Assembly (NCBI GenBank): GCA_038258095.1
Contig: JBBSQE010000015.1
Coordinates: 1-26,245, forward strand
DNA: 26,245 bases
Direction of reading: 5' to 3'
Origin: JBBSQE01 sp038258095
GTDB taxonomy: Bacteria > Actinomycetota > Thermoleophilia > Solirubrobacterales > 70-9
In this document: positions 1-6,964 of the stretch, piece after piece
Layout: every line of letters begins with the position of its first letter
Position numbering within the stretch: the first letter of the stretch is position 1
Notes under the pieces: model-generated
The model's input: only the letters and a program-made list of their open reading frames with translations
Told to the model about the DNA's origin: nothing
Database searches by the model: none
Program-made: the position numbers and the translations under genes

Positions 1-38
1 GGTCCTGGCGCGAGCCACGGTGGGAGACATGGCGGCTC

Positions 39-66
39 AGCGCTCCAGCTTCAGGCTAGGAGCGCT
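39..66 (-). terminator. hairpin at the end of tatA
   Basis: An 8-bp perfect inverted repeat, AGCGCTCC at 39-46 and GGAGCGCT at 59-66, encloses a 12-nt loop. One arm overlaps the last two sense codons and first stop base of tatA. No T-run follows, so it is a terminator-like hairpin of the kind common in GC-rich genomes; termination itself is inferred. Confidence 0.5.
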
Positions 67-319
67 TGTCGGTGACTACCTCGCCCTCGACGGACTCGAC
101 TGCCTCTGCCCGGGCCTGTGCCTGGGAGCGCTCGAGTGCGCGAACACGGTCATCATCATCATCGTCGTCATCCTTGCTCTCTCCGCCCATGGTTCCGCGA
201 AACTCACGGATTCCTTCACCCAGCGACTTGCCGAGCTCCGGTAGGCGCTTCGGTCCGAATACAACCAAGGCGATGATGAGCACCACGACGACTTCAAGGG
301 GTCCGATTCCGAATGGCAT
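56..319 (-). CDS. tatA: Sec-independent translocase protein TatA/E
   Basis: This 87-residue protein is a TatA-family component of the twin-arginine pathway, which exports folded proteins across the cytoplasmic membrane. An N-terminal membrane helix (about residues 6-21) is followed by the hallmark FGPKRLPELG (21-30) and an amphipathic helix (about 29-42). The C-terminal tail is acidic, with a run of eight aspartates at 50-57, then charged residues. I chose the ATG at 319 rather than a longer in-frame start because family members begin a few residues before the helix and a -10-like TAGAGT lies 7 nt upstream. It is divergent from the zinc-ribbon gene and is not next to tatC here. The Rieske protein in this window, with a twin-arginine-like N-terminus, is a plausible Tat client. 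TatB is the alternative, but the short length and FGP motif favour TatA. Confidence 0.9.
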   Translation of the reverse strand: MPFGIGPLEVVVVLIIALVVFGPKRLPELGKSLGEGIREFRGTMGGESKDDDDDDDDRVRALERSQAQARAEAVESVEGEVVTDKRS

Positions 320-326
320 AGTGATG

Positions 327-332
327 ACTCTA
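327..332 (-). promoter_or_regulatory. -10 element of tatA, leaderless type
   Basis: TAGAGT on the minus strand fits TANNNT and lies 7 nt before the tatA ATG, with no Shine-Dalgarno sequence between. This spacing puts the transcription start at or next to the start codon. No convincing -35 is seen. Confidence 0.5.
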
Positions 333-365
333 ACGGCCCCCACCCCGAATCGGATCAGCCGTTAG
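330..365. promoter_or_regulatory. 8-bp inverted repeat over the tatA promoter
   Basis: CTAACGGC at 330-337 and GCCGTTAG at 358-365 form a perfect inverted repeat with a 20-nt spacer. One arm overlaps the tatA -10 element and the other lies where the -35 region should be. An operator for a dimeric regulator is possible; no regulator is identified. Confidence 0.3.
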
Positions 366-471
366 CCATTCTTTAGCCTGGCCCGGGCGGCAGCCGCGGC
401 TCTGGGCCGCCCGTCGAATGCCCGGGTCAACCTTCAAGTCCGGTGCGCGGCCCGCCGATAGGGAGTGCGTC

Positions 472-816
472 ATGCCTTCCTCCCGCAGCCAAGCGACCGC
501 CACCCGGCAGGGGCTTCATGTCTGCCCGGATTGCACCTCTCCCCTCGTCCAGCCGACCGGCTGGGAGCAGACACGGGTCGAGGGATCGTGGCGCATCTGG
601 CGCCGCTGCCCCGACTGCGAGTGGGAGGGGGACGCTGTCCACGGCGAGTCGGAGATCGACCGCTTCGACGAGGAACTCGACTTCGGCACCCGCGAGCTGG
701 CCGGCGAGCTGAAGACGCTCGAGCTCTCCAACATGAAGCAGGCTGTCGAGACGCTGATCACCGCCCTCGATGCCGACCTGATCGGCCCCGAGGACTTTCA
801 CCGCTCCTTCGCTTGA
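472..816 (+). CDS. small zinc-ribbon protein of unknown function
   Basis: A 114-residue protein. Two CPDC knuckles, about 31 residues apart near the N-terminus, form a probable four-cysteine zinc ribbon. The rest is acidic and predicted helical (the segment starting GTRELAGELKTLE), ending with a DLIGPEDFHRSFA-like tail. The ATG at 472 is preferred over one at 418 because AGGGAG ends 6 nt before it and the extra 18 residues look non-conserved. I cannot assign a function; the zinc ribbon suggests nucleic-acid or protein binding. It is divergent from tatA and convergent with the polyprenyl synthase gene, so it is probably monocistronic. Confidence 0.75.
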   Translation: MPSSRSQATATRQGLHVCPDCTSPLVQPTGWEQTRVEGSWRIWRRCPDCEWEGDAVHGESEIDRFDEELDFGTRELAGELKTLELSNMKQAVETLITALDADLIGPEDFHRSFA

Positions 817-824
817 TCGCTTGG

Positions 825-847
825 GGCGGTTCACGAGCGAGACCGCC
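825..847. terminator. possible shared terminator between convergent genes
   Basis: GGCGGT at 825-830 pairs with ACCGCC at 842-847 across an 11-nt loop, in the short gap between the zinc-ribbon gene and the polyprenyl synthase gene, whose stops face each other. There is no T-tract. Position more than strength supports the call. Confidence 0.35.
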
Positions 848-868
848 GGGCGCAACTGCCGGACGCCG

Positions 869-1858
869 CTAGGAGTAGCGTTCCACGACCCCGTCAGCGA
901 CCAGGTCCAGCAGGCGGCGCTGCTCGGGATCGAGGTTCGCCCCGCGCAGGCGGGTCTTCGCCTCGGCGACCATCTCAAGCGCCCGCTCCCTCACGCCCTG
1001 CGTCGCTCCCGTCGCTGCGATTCGGTCGCACAGGGCCTCGGCCGAGCTGGCATCCAGGCCGTGCAGGTCGGCCGCCGCAATCTCCGGATCGGACCGCGCC
1101 GCCCAGATCAGCGGCAGGGTGACGGTGCCGTCGAGGAGATCGGTGCCTCGCGCCTTCCCGGTCCGCTCGGGCGGTCCCTCCACATCGAGGACGTCGTCGA
1201 GGAGCTGGAAGGCGAGCCCGATCTCCGACCCGAATGACCGCAGATCGGCCCCCTGATCGGCTGAGCCGAGGAGACGGGTCCTGCCGAGGAGGCAGGCGCA
1301 CTCGAAGAGGCGCGCCGTCTTCAGGCGGCAGCGGTGGAGGTAGCGCTCCTCGGACAGGCCGACGTCGTAGGCGTCGCCGCGCTGCGCGAGCTCCCCGCGC
1401 GCAAGCGCGAGCGACGCGTCACTAAGGAGCTCGATCGCCCTCGAGTCCTCCGCCGCGGCGAGGACCGCAAAGGCGCGGGAGAAGAGCAGGTCGCCTGCCG
1501 ACGTCGCCCGGTTCCGTCCGCCCGTTGCGGCGATCGTCGGCAGGCCCCGCCGCAGGGGCGCCGCGTCGAGCACGTCGTCGTGCACGAGCGTGGCCATGTG
1601 GACGAGCTCTATCGCCGCGCCGGCACGCACGGCTTCGTCCCCCGCCTCCGGCCCCGCCGCGAGAAGGACGAGGAGTGGCCGCAGGCGCTTGCCGCCCGCG
1701 GACAGGGTCGCCGTCGCATCTCCGGTCAGCACCTCTCCGTGGGCCTCTGACTGCGCCTCGAGCAGGCGCTCGACCGCGCCCAGCCGCGCCGGAAGCCAGC
1801 TCGAGCCGGCGTCGAGCACGGCGGTGACGGGTGGGGGGACCGAAGAGCGGGGGCTCAC
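869..1858 (-). CDS. polyprenyl diphosphate synthase (heptaprenyl/octaprenyl type), menaquinone side chain
   Basis: This 329-residue trans-prenyltransferase condenses isopentenyl diphosphate with an allylic diphosphate. GGKRLRP (55-61) binds pyrophosphate. The first aspartate-rich motif is DDVLD at 94-98 after LVH, followed by LRRGLPT; the second is DDVLD at 221-225 in the FQLLDDVLD context. Length and motifs are normal for the family. The frame is open further upstream, but that part overlaps menG and is arginine/proline-rich out-of-frame sequence. The GTG at 1858, 4 nt after the menG stop, gives a normal N-terminus, although no strong Shine-Dalgarno is visible, so translation probably depends on coupling. 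Adjacency to the menaquinone methyltransferase indicates that the product is the menaquinone side chain; chain length cannot be read from sequence. Confidence 0.9.
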   Translation of the reverse strand: MSPRSSVPPPVTAVLDAGSSWLPARLGAVERLLEAQSEAHGEVLTGDATATLSAGGKRLRPLLVLLAAGPEAGDEAVRAGAAIELVHMATLVHDDVLDAAPLRRGLPTIAATGGRNRATSAGDLLFSRAFAVLAAAEDSRAIELLSDASLALARGELAQRGDAYDVGLSEERYLHRCRLKTARLFECACLLGRTRLLGSADQGADLRSFGSEIGLAFQLLDDVLDVEGPPERTGKARGTDLLDGTVTLPLIWAARSDPEIAAADLHGLDASSAEALCDRIAATGATQGVRERALEMVAEAKTRLRGANLDPEQRRLLDLVADGVVERYS

Positions 1859-1862
1859 CGGA

Positions 1863-2615
1863 TCAGGCGGGCCGCTGGGCCGAGTGGATCGCGATGATCC
1901 CGCCCGCGAGAACGGTGACGCGAATCCGCTCCAGGCCGGCGCGCTCCATGTGGGCGGCCAGCTCACGCGGGCCGGGGAAGCTGCGGACCGAGTCCGGCAG
2001 GTAGGAGTACGCCTCCCTGTCACCGGCGGCCGTGCCGAGCAGCGGCACGAGGCGGTCAAACCAGAGGGAGTAGAAGCTCGAAAGTGGCGGGCGGTGCGGC
2101 TGTGTGATCTCGAGGATGACGAGCCGGCCTCCGGGACGAAGGACGCGGGTCATCTCGCGCAGCCCGCGGTCGAGGTCGGCGAGGTTGCGGGCGCCGAAGC
2201 CGACGGTCAGCGCGTCGAAGCGCTCATCGTCGTAGGGGAGGGTCAGCGCGTCCGCCCACTCGAACCGCACCGGAACACGGGGGCCGTCCGCGGCCTTCTC
2301 GCGAGCGAGGTCCAGCATCGGCTCGGAGAAGTCGCACCCGACCACGCTCCCCTCCAGCCCCACTCGGCGGGCGAGCTCGAGGGCCAGGTCGCCGGTGCCG
2401 CAGCAGACGTCGAGCGCGGCGTCGCCGGGGCGCAGCTCGGCCCGGTCGGCTGCCCGGTCGCGCCAGCGGTGATGGAGGCCGGCCGTCATCACCGAGTTCA
2501 TCGCGTCGTAGCGGGTGGCGATGCGGTCGAACATCCCGTTGACCTGCGTGGCGAACAGCTCGGAGCCGCGGTTCGGCTGTCGGTCGGCGCTCTCGCTTGT
2601 CTGCCCGTTCGTCAC
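1863..2615 (-). CDS. menG: demethylmenaquinone methyltransferase
   Basis: A 250-residue SAM-dependent methyltransferase of the UbiE/MenG family, which performs the last C-methylation of menaquinone. N-terminal VNGMFDRIATRYDAMN is the family signature. DVCCGTGD (69-76) is the SAM-binding loop, with downstream GFGARNLADLDRGLREMTRVLRP-type motifs and EITQPHRPP. A TTG at 2666 would add 17 non-conserved residues. The GTG at 2615 is preferred because TAATCT lies exactly 7 nt upstream, matching the leaderless arrangement elsewhere in the window. The polyprenyl synthase follows 4 nt after its stop. The menaquinol-oxidising qcr genes lie immediately upstream on the same strand, so the context is respiratory quinone supply. 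Confidence 0.93.
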   Translation of the reverse strand: MTNGQTSESADRQPNRGSELFATQVNGMFDRIATRYDAMNSVMTAGLHHRWRDRAADRAELRPGDAALDVCCGTGDLALELARRVGLEGSVVGCDFSEPMLDLAREKAADGPRVPVRFEWADALTLPYDDERFDALTVGFGARNLADLDRGLREMTRVLRPGGRLVILEITQPHRPPLSSFYSLWFDRLVPLLGTAAGDREAYSYLPDSVRSFPGPRELAAHMERAGLERIRVTVLAGGIIAIHSAQRPA

Positions 2616-2622
2616 GCGAACG

Positions 2623-2628
2623 AGATTA
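2623..2628 (-). promoter_or_regulatory. -10 element of menG, leaderless type
   Basis: TAATCT on the minus strand is 7 nt before the GTG at 2615; there is no ribosome-binding site between. It suggests that menG and the polyprenyl synthase gene can be transcribed separately from the qcr genes. Confidence 0.5.
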
Positions 2629-2666
2629 GCCTGGGAGCGCCACCGACCCGCCTCCCACCCGGACAA

Positions 2667-2678
2667 CCCTCGCGAGGG
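2667..2678. repeat. 12-bp perfect palindrome between qcrC and menG
   Basis: CCCTCGCGAGGG lies 3 nt beyond the qcrC stop and about 40 nt upstream of the menG -10 element. With no loop it is a poor terminator on its own; it could be an operator upstream of menG. Function is unassigned. Confidence 0.3.
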
Positions 2679-2681
2679 CGC

Positions 2682-3383
2682 TCAGTCCAGGTAGGAGAGA
2701 AAGTTGGCGACCTGGTTGAGCTTCGCCTGCCCGAGAGCGCGGTAGGAAGGCATGATGCCCGGGCCGATCTGGACCGACCGGATGATCGCTGCCCGGGGTA
2801 TTCGGGCGCCTATGTGAGTGAGGTTCGGGCCGGGGCCGGGGTTGCCGTTCTCACCGATCTTGTGGCAGGCGAGGCAGCCCGATTGGCCGACGATCAGCTT
2901 CCCGGCCTCGTACTCCTTGGGCACCTTCATCTCGACCTCGGTCGGCGAGCCGGCCGTTGCGCCGAGGAAGGTCAGGTAGGCCATGGCGACGATGGTCAGG
3001 CAGCCGGCCGTGGTCGCGATCGGACGGCGCTCGGGGCGGCGCTCGGGATTGCGGTCATAGTACGGCAGGAGCAGGAGCAGGACCATCGCGATCGTCGGGA
3101 TGCCGATGGTGGCGAGGGGGACCAGCTCAGGGCCCTTGAGCACGCGCAGCAACTCGAAGAGGAAGAAGAAGTACCACTCGGGACGCGGCACGTAGGTGGT
3201 GGTGGTTGGGTCGGCCTTCGGCCCCAGCTCGGCGCCGAGGACTAGGGACATCAGGATGATCACACCGGCGACGACGAGCATCATCGCCGAGTCCTTCATC
3301 ACGGCGTAAGGGAAGAAGGGCTTGCCCTTCTTCTTTAAGGCCTCGTACTCGCGGAGGTATGCCTCCTTCTCCCGGTTATTCAT
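2682..3383 (-). CDS. qcrC: cytochrome bc complex: cytochrome b C-terminal domain fused to cytochrome c
   Basis: A 233-residue membrane protein. Residues 30-140 match the subunit-IV-like part of cytochrome b: three membrane segments (about 32-50, 88-108, 122-142) and PEWYF at 69-73, the quinol-oxidation-site motif. A c-type cytochrome domain follows with the heme-attachment motif CLACH (170-174) and a probable axial methionine at 211 in GIMPSY. This b/c fusion is the arrangement of Bacillus QcrC. It forms, with QcrA and QcrB, the menaquinol:cytochrome c oxidoreductase, with the heme c domain on the outer face. The ATG overlaps the qcrB stop (TAATG), so translation is coupled. The only c-type heme is at the C-terminus; the complex has no separate cytochrome c1 gene here. 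Confidence 0.95.
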   Translation of the reverse strand: MNNREKEAYLREYEALKKKGKPFFPYAVMKDSAMMLVVAGVIILMSLVLGAELGPKADPTTTTYVPRPEWYFFFLFELLRVLKGPELVPLATIGIPTIAMVLLLLLPYYDRNPERRPERRPIATTAGCLTIVAMAYLTFLGATAGSPTEVEMKVPKEYEAGKLIVGQSGCLACHKIGENGNPGPGPNLTHIGARIPRAAIIRSVQIGPGIMPSYRALGQAKLNQVANFLSYLD

Positions 3384-4318
3384 TAGCCGGTCTCTTTCGA
3401 GCGGTCGCCGTTGGTGCGCGCGCCGTTGGCGGAGGCGCGGTTGCCGTTGCCGTTCGCGCCGGCTTCGAGGGGGACGATCGGCTTCGCCGCCTTCGGGTCA
3501 GTGGCCCGCAGCCACGGCGGCGCGGTGGTGCCCAGCTTGACGACGAGGTACAGGTGCGCACCGATCAGGCTGATGATCGCGCCGGGGATGACGAGCATGT
3601 GGAGCGCGTAGAAGCGCGACAGCGTCGTCGCGCCGATCTCCGGGCCGGCTCGCAGGAAATCGGCCAGATAGGGCCCGACCACCGGGCCGGACGCGGTGAT
3701 GTTGTTGGCCACGATCGTCGCCCAGAAGGACCTCTGGTCGAACGGCAGCAGGTAGCCCGTCAGGCCCATGACCATGGTCAGGATCAACAGGACGACGCCG
3801 ATCACCCAGTTGAGCTCGCGCGGGTACTTGTAGGCGCCGAAGAAGAACGTCCGCGCCATGTGGACGAAGATCAGGATCATCATCACGCTGGCGCCCCACT
3901 TGTGGAGCCCGCGCACGAACTGGCCGAGGAAGACGTCGTTGGTCAGATGGGCGATCGAGCCATAGGCCTCGGTCGGCGAGGGCGTGTAGTACATCGCCAG
4001 GAAGACGCCGGTGATCGCCTGCACGATGAAGGCGAAGAGAGTGGCCGATCCGAGCGTGTAGAACCAGTTGGTCCCCTTCGGCACATTGCGGAAGAGCATC
4101 CCGGTGAAAAAGCCGCTGATCCCGGTGCGCTGGTCGACCCAGCCCGCCGCGTCGATCGGGGCTTCCTTCGCCTTGTCGAACAGGCGCTGGGCGTCGGTCT
4201 CGGTCTCGGGCGGAGAGTCCTTCAGGTTCGCCGGGGCGACGCCGTCGCCGTGCCCGTTCTCGCCGGGCTTGGCCGGCTTGCGAAGGGGCGGGGGGATCAG
4301 TGTCTCGGGAAACTTCAC
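3383..4318 (-). CDS. qcrB: cytochrome bc complex: cytochrome b N-terminal (b6-like) subunit
   Basis: A 311-residue membrane protein binding the two b hemes. Four histidine ligands are visible: H139 (RGLHKW), H153 (FVHMAR), H240 (YALHML) and H255 (IGAHLY). The second pair is separated by 14 residues, as in b6-type cytochromes rather than mitochondrial cytochrome b. Four membrane helices span about 86-110, 137-160, 172-192 and 236-261. A roughly 60-residue hydrophilic N-terminus and a glycine/asparagine-rich C-terminus (288-311, NGNGN, NGARTNGD) are unusual extensions. The start is GTG, placed directly after a TAG stop in another frame; the Shine-Dalgarno is weak. It lies between qcrA and qcrC and is part of the menaquinol oxidase operon. 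Confidence 0.94.
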   Translation of the reverse strand: MKFPETLIPPPLRKPAKPGENGHGDGVAPANLKDSPPETETDAQRLFDKAKEAPIDAAGWVDQRTGISGFFTGMLFRNVPKGTNWFYTLGSATLFAFIVQAITGVFLAMYYTPSPTEAYGSIAHLTNDVFLGQFVRGLHKWGASVMMILIFVHMARTFFFGAYKYPRELNWVIGVVLLILTMVMGLTGYLLPFDQRSFWATIVANNITASGPVVGPYLADFLRAGPEIGATTLSRFYALHMLVIPGAIISLIGAHLYLVVKLGTTAPPWLRATDPKAAKPIVPLEAGANGNGNRASANGARTNGDRSKETG

Positions 4319-4375
4319 CTAGATCACTGGTTCCCGGTCGGCGTGCTTTCGGGGATTGGGGATCATGGATCTCAT
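4319..4375 (-). CDS. possible 18-codon ORF between qcrA and qcrB
   Basis: The 65-nt gap between qcrA and qcrB holds an ATG ORF of 18 codons with sequence MRSMIPNPRKHADREPVI. Its TAG directly abuts the qcrB GTG. A weak purine stretch (GAGCGAG) precedes the ATG. The peptide has no membrane segment and I do not recognise it. It may be a coupling leader that delivers ribosomes to qcrB, which lacks a good ribosome-binding site, or chance. Confidence 0.2.
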   Translation of the reverse strand: MRSMIPNPRKHADREPVI

Positions 4376-4383
4376 CGGCTCGC

Positions 4384-5064
4384 TCACGGCGGTGGGAAGG
4401 TCGTCGGGCGGGGCGGATAGAGATATTCCCAGATGCCGCCCGTGAACTCGCCCGGATCGCGCGGGCGCACCGGCTCGAGTTGGGAGGTCACGCTGTAGCG
4501 GGGGCCGACCTCCAGGTCCTTGCCGCTCGAGGTGAGGCGAGTCTGGAAGCGGTCGAGCGGGCGCACCGGCGGGCCGCCGATGACCTTCCCCTGGAAGTCG
4601 TAGACGCCACCGTGGCAGGGGCAGATGAAGTTGCCGGCCGCCTGCACGAAGCGCACCGGGCAGCCGAGGTGGGCGCAACGGGTCGAGATGGCCACGAAGC
4701 CGCCCGAATCCTCGCCCAGTTCCTTGCTGGTGCGGCGGATGTAGGCGGTCGTCTTGCCGGCGTCGCCGATGCCGGGCACGAGTGTGAAGACCACCGGCTT
4801 GTAGCTCCCCTCGGTGAAGTCGCCGATCGGGCCGACGATCTCCCAGCGCTCCTGGCCGCGGTGAAAGAGCGGTGCGAGGGCGAACCCGACGGCCGGGAGG
4901 ACGATCGCGAGGCCGGCGACACCGCCGAGGGCCTGGGCTCCGACCGTGAACACCTTGCGGCGCGTCATCGACTCCCCCTCGAAGTAGCCGCGGGGGTGGG
5001 ACTCGGGTAGCCGAGCCCTGCGCTCGCCCGCCTTTTCGTCTGTCATTTCTGAGTCGTCAGCCAC
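4384..5064 (-). CDS. qcrA: Rieske iron-sulfur subunit of the cytochrome bc complex
   Basis: A 226-residue protein carrying the Rieske [2Fe-2S] cluster that accepts electrons from menaquinol. The cluster motifs are CAHLGC (130-135) and CPCHGG (148-153): C130, H132, C148 and H151 would ligate iron, while C135 and C150 would form the disulfide. Residues 34-38 (TRRKV) plus the hydrophobic stretch 46-65 look like a Tat-type signal anchor, as expected for a Rieske protein exported folded. Two starts are possible: GTG at 5064 and ATG six codons later; neither has a strong ribosome-binding site. It begins 5 nt after the stop of the gene at 5070-5690, so it probably shares a transcript with the hem genes. 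Confidence 0.94.
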   Translation of the reverse strand: MADDSEMTDEKAGERRARLPESHPRGYFEGESMTRRKVFTVGAQALGGVAGLAIVLPAVGFALAPLFHRGQERWEIVGPIGDFTEGSYKPVVFTLVPGIGDAGKTTAYIRRTSKELGEDSGGFVAISTRCAHLGCPVRFVQAAGNFICPCHGGVYDFQGKVIGGPPVRPLDRFQTRLTSSGKDLEVGPRYSVTSQLEPVRPRDPGEFTGGIWEYLYPPRPTTFPPP

Positions 5065-5069
5065 GTGTT

Positions 5070-5690
5070 TCAGGGTTCAGGAACTTCCGGGACGCGAAAG
5101 TCTATTGAGTCGGAAGCGTGGTCGAAAGAGTCAGCTAGGCCGAATGCTCCCGCGGCCCCGCGGGCCGCGGCGAGGAGCGCCTCTCCGGCGCCGCCCTCGA
5201 GCCCGCGAGCGGCCGACTTTCCCGCCTCGTGGGCGGCGCTCGAGCCGCATCCGACGGCGATCGTCGCGGCGAGCCAGAGTGGCCCCGTGAGGTCCTCCCG
5301 GCCCTCCGCCCGAGCCTCGGCCACGAGGCTGATCAGGTCGGCGAGCTCGTGCACCGCGGGGGTATCGCCGAGCCCGGCGAGGCGCTCGATCCCCTGCGCG
5401 TAGAGGTAGTCGCCGGCCAGGAGGGCGAGGTCGGAGTCGTGCCCGGCCAGGATCCGCGAGGCCCCGTAGTGCAGGAGGTAGCCCTCGAGAACCGACTCCA
5501 TGACGAGCGCGTATTCACCCGGTGTGGCGGCTGCGCGAGGGCCCATCGCGCACAGCTCACCGAGGACGGGGGGCGCATCCGGCCCCACGATGTGCTCGGA
5601 GATCACTGTTCCCTCCTCGCGGAGGATGGTCGCGAGGCGATCCAAGGCCTCCTCGGGAGCGAGCGGCACCTGCGAAGCCGAGGCGCTCAA
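5070..5690 (-). CDS. polyprenyl-synthase-like protein lacking the catalytic DDxxD motifs
   Basis: A 206-residue, largely helical protein. The stretch around LLAGDYLYAQGIERLAGLGD (89-108) and its following helix align by eye with the AGDLLFSRAFAVLAAAED region of the polyprenyl synthase at 869-1858. A preceding segment (YALVMESVLEGYLLHYGASRILAGHD) takes the place of the helix that should carry DDxxD. No aspartate-rich motif or GGKR loop is present, so prenyl transfer seems unlikely. The start is TTG at 5690: its TTGA overlaps the hemL stop, and GAGGTG sits 5 nt upstream. Upstream in-frame sequence is antisense-like and excluded. It is coupled to hemL and precedes qcrA, so a structural or regulatory role in quinone/heme metabolism is plausible but unproven. 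Confidence 0.7.
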   Translation of the reverse strand: MSASASQVPLAPEEALDRLATILREEGTVISEHIVGPDAPPVLGELCAMGPRAAATPGEYALVMESVLEGYLLHYGASRILAGHDSDLALLAGDYLYAQGIERLAGLGDTPAVHELADLISLVAEARAEGREDLTGPLWLAATIAVGCGSSAAHEAGKSAARGLEGGAGEALLAAARGAAGAFGLADSFDHASDSIDFRVPEVPEP

Positions 5691-6964
5691 CGGAGCACCT
5701 CGTCGAGGGCAGCTTCGGCGGCGGCGAGTGTGCGGTCGATCGAGTCCTCGTCGTGGGCGAGCGACACGAACCAGGCCTCGAACTGCGCGGGCGGCGGATA
5801 GACACCCCGGTCGAGAAGTGCTCGGCAGAAGGCGGCGTGCGCTTCGAGATCGCATGCCGAGGCCTCAGCGAAGTTCGTGACCTCCACCTCGCTGAAGAAC
5901 AGGGTCAGGAGGCCCGGAACGGTTGCGACCTGGAGCGGCCGGTCGTCGGCCAAAGCGCGCATCCCGGCGGCGAGGCGGTCGGTCAGCTCGCCGAGACGGA
6001 CGTAGGCCGCCGCGTCGAGTTGGGCGAGCGTCGCCAGGCCCGCCGCCACCGCGAGGGGGTTCCCCGAGAGCGTGCCAGCCTGGTAGACGTCTCCGGCGGG
6101 GGAGATCCGCTCCATCAGCTTCCGGGGGCCCCCAAAGGCGGCTGCGGGAAGGCCACCGCCGATCACCTTGCCGAAGACCGTGAGGTCGGGGCTGACACCG
6201 AGAAGCTCCTGGGCCCCGCCTCGTGCCACGCGGAACCCGGTGATGACCTCGTCGAAGACGAGCAGCGCCCCGGTTCGGTCGGCCTCGGCGCGGAGAAACG
6301 CGAGGAAGCCTTCCTCGGGGAGAACGATCCCCATGTTCGCCGCGATCGGCTCGGCGAGTACCGCAGCGACCTCGTGCGCGTCGAGCGCTGCGGTGACCGC
6401 CTCGCGGTCGTTCCACGGGACGACGACCGTGCCGGCGGTCTGCGCCCGGGTGACGCCGGGGCTGGCGGGGACGCCCAGGGTCGCGAGGCCGGAGCCACCT
6501 TCGGCGAGCAGGCCGTCGGAGTGCCCGTGATAGTCCCCGGCGAACTTGAGGAGGATCTCGCGGCCCGTCGCGGCCCGCGCGAGGCGTGCGGCGCTCATCG
6601 CCGCCTCGGTCCCGGAGCTCGTCATCCGGATCATCTCGACCGACTTGAAGCGGTCGACCACCTCAGCCGCGAGCTCGACCTCGGCCTCCGTCGCGGCGCC
6701 GAAGCTGGTGCCGCGGGCGCCCGCGCTCGTCACCGCCTCGAGGACCGCCGGGTTCGCGTGGCCGAGGATCAACGGACCCCAGGAGCAGACCCAGTCAATG
6801 TAACGGTTGCCGTCGACGTCGATCAGCTCAGCGCCCTCGCCGCGGCTGATGAAGATCGGGTCCCGACCGATCTGTCGCATCGCGCGGACCGGCGAGTTGA
6901 CGCCTCCCGGAAGAACCTCCACCGCGCGGCCGTAGAGCTCAGCCGAACGGGTGTCGCTAGGAAT
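5687..6964 (-). CDS. hemL: glutamate-1-semialdehyde 2,1-aminomutase
   Basis: A 425-residue PLP enzyme that converts glutamate-1-semialdehyde to 5-aminolevulinate, the C5 route into tetrapyrroles. Signatures: LPGGVNSPVRA (18-28), SSGTEAAM (116-123), DEVITGFR (238-245), catalytic Lys266 in VFGKVIGGGLP, and YQAGTLSGNPLA (294-305). Homologues start about ten residues before the LYGRA segment. In that stretch the only start-like codon is ATT at 6964, with GGGAG 7 nt upstream inside the end of the preceding gene. The next candidate, GTG at 6922, has no ribosome-binding site and would remove the first 14 residues. The longer open frame upstream is antisense-like. It overlaps the preceding Lrp-like gene by 8 nt and sits downstream of hemB. 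Confidence 0.94.
   Translation of the reverse strand: MPSDTRSAELYGRAVEVLPGGVNSPVRAMRQIGRDPIFISRGEGAELIDVDGNRYIDWVCSWGPLILGHANPAVLEAVTSAGARGTSFGAATEAEVELAAEVVDRFKSVEMIRMTSSGTEAAMSAARLARAATGREILLKFAGDYHGHSDGLLAEGGSGLATLGVPASPGVTRAQTAGTVVVPWNDREAVTAALDAHEVAAVLAEPIAANMGIVLPEEGFLAFLRAEADRTGALLVFDEVITGFRVARGGAQELLGVSPDLTVFGKVIGGGLPAAAFGGPRKLMERISPAGDVYQAGTLSGNPLAVAAGLATLAQLDAAAYVRLGELTDRLAAGMRALADDRPLQVATVPGLLTLFFSEVEVTNFAEASACDLEAHAAFCRALLDRGVYPPPAQFEAWFVSLAHDEDSIDRTLAAAEAALDEVLR
5696..5701 (-). promoter_or_regulatory. Shine-Dalgarno deciding the TTG start at 5690
   Basis: GAGGTG on the minus strand, 5 nt before the TTG that overlaps the hemL stop. It is the clearest signal for where the polyprenyl-synthase-like gene starts. 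Confidence 0.6.

Noticed and set aside
2667..2678. CCCTCGCGAGGG as a terminator of qcrC
   Set aside because: There is no loop and no T-run; kept only as a palindrome of unknown function.
1590..3245. Long open frame on the plus strand (551 codons)
   Set aside because: It is antisense to the polyprenyl synthase, menG and qcrC, all with clear motifs. Its translation is Arg/Gly/Ala-rich without domains, as expected from GC-rich DNA.
5061..5072. CACGTGTTTCA near the qcrA start as a parS site
   Set aside because: Only one half matches the parS arm and in the wrong orientation (TGAAACACGTGG), so it does not form the parS palindrome.
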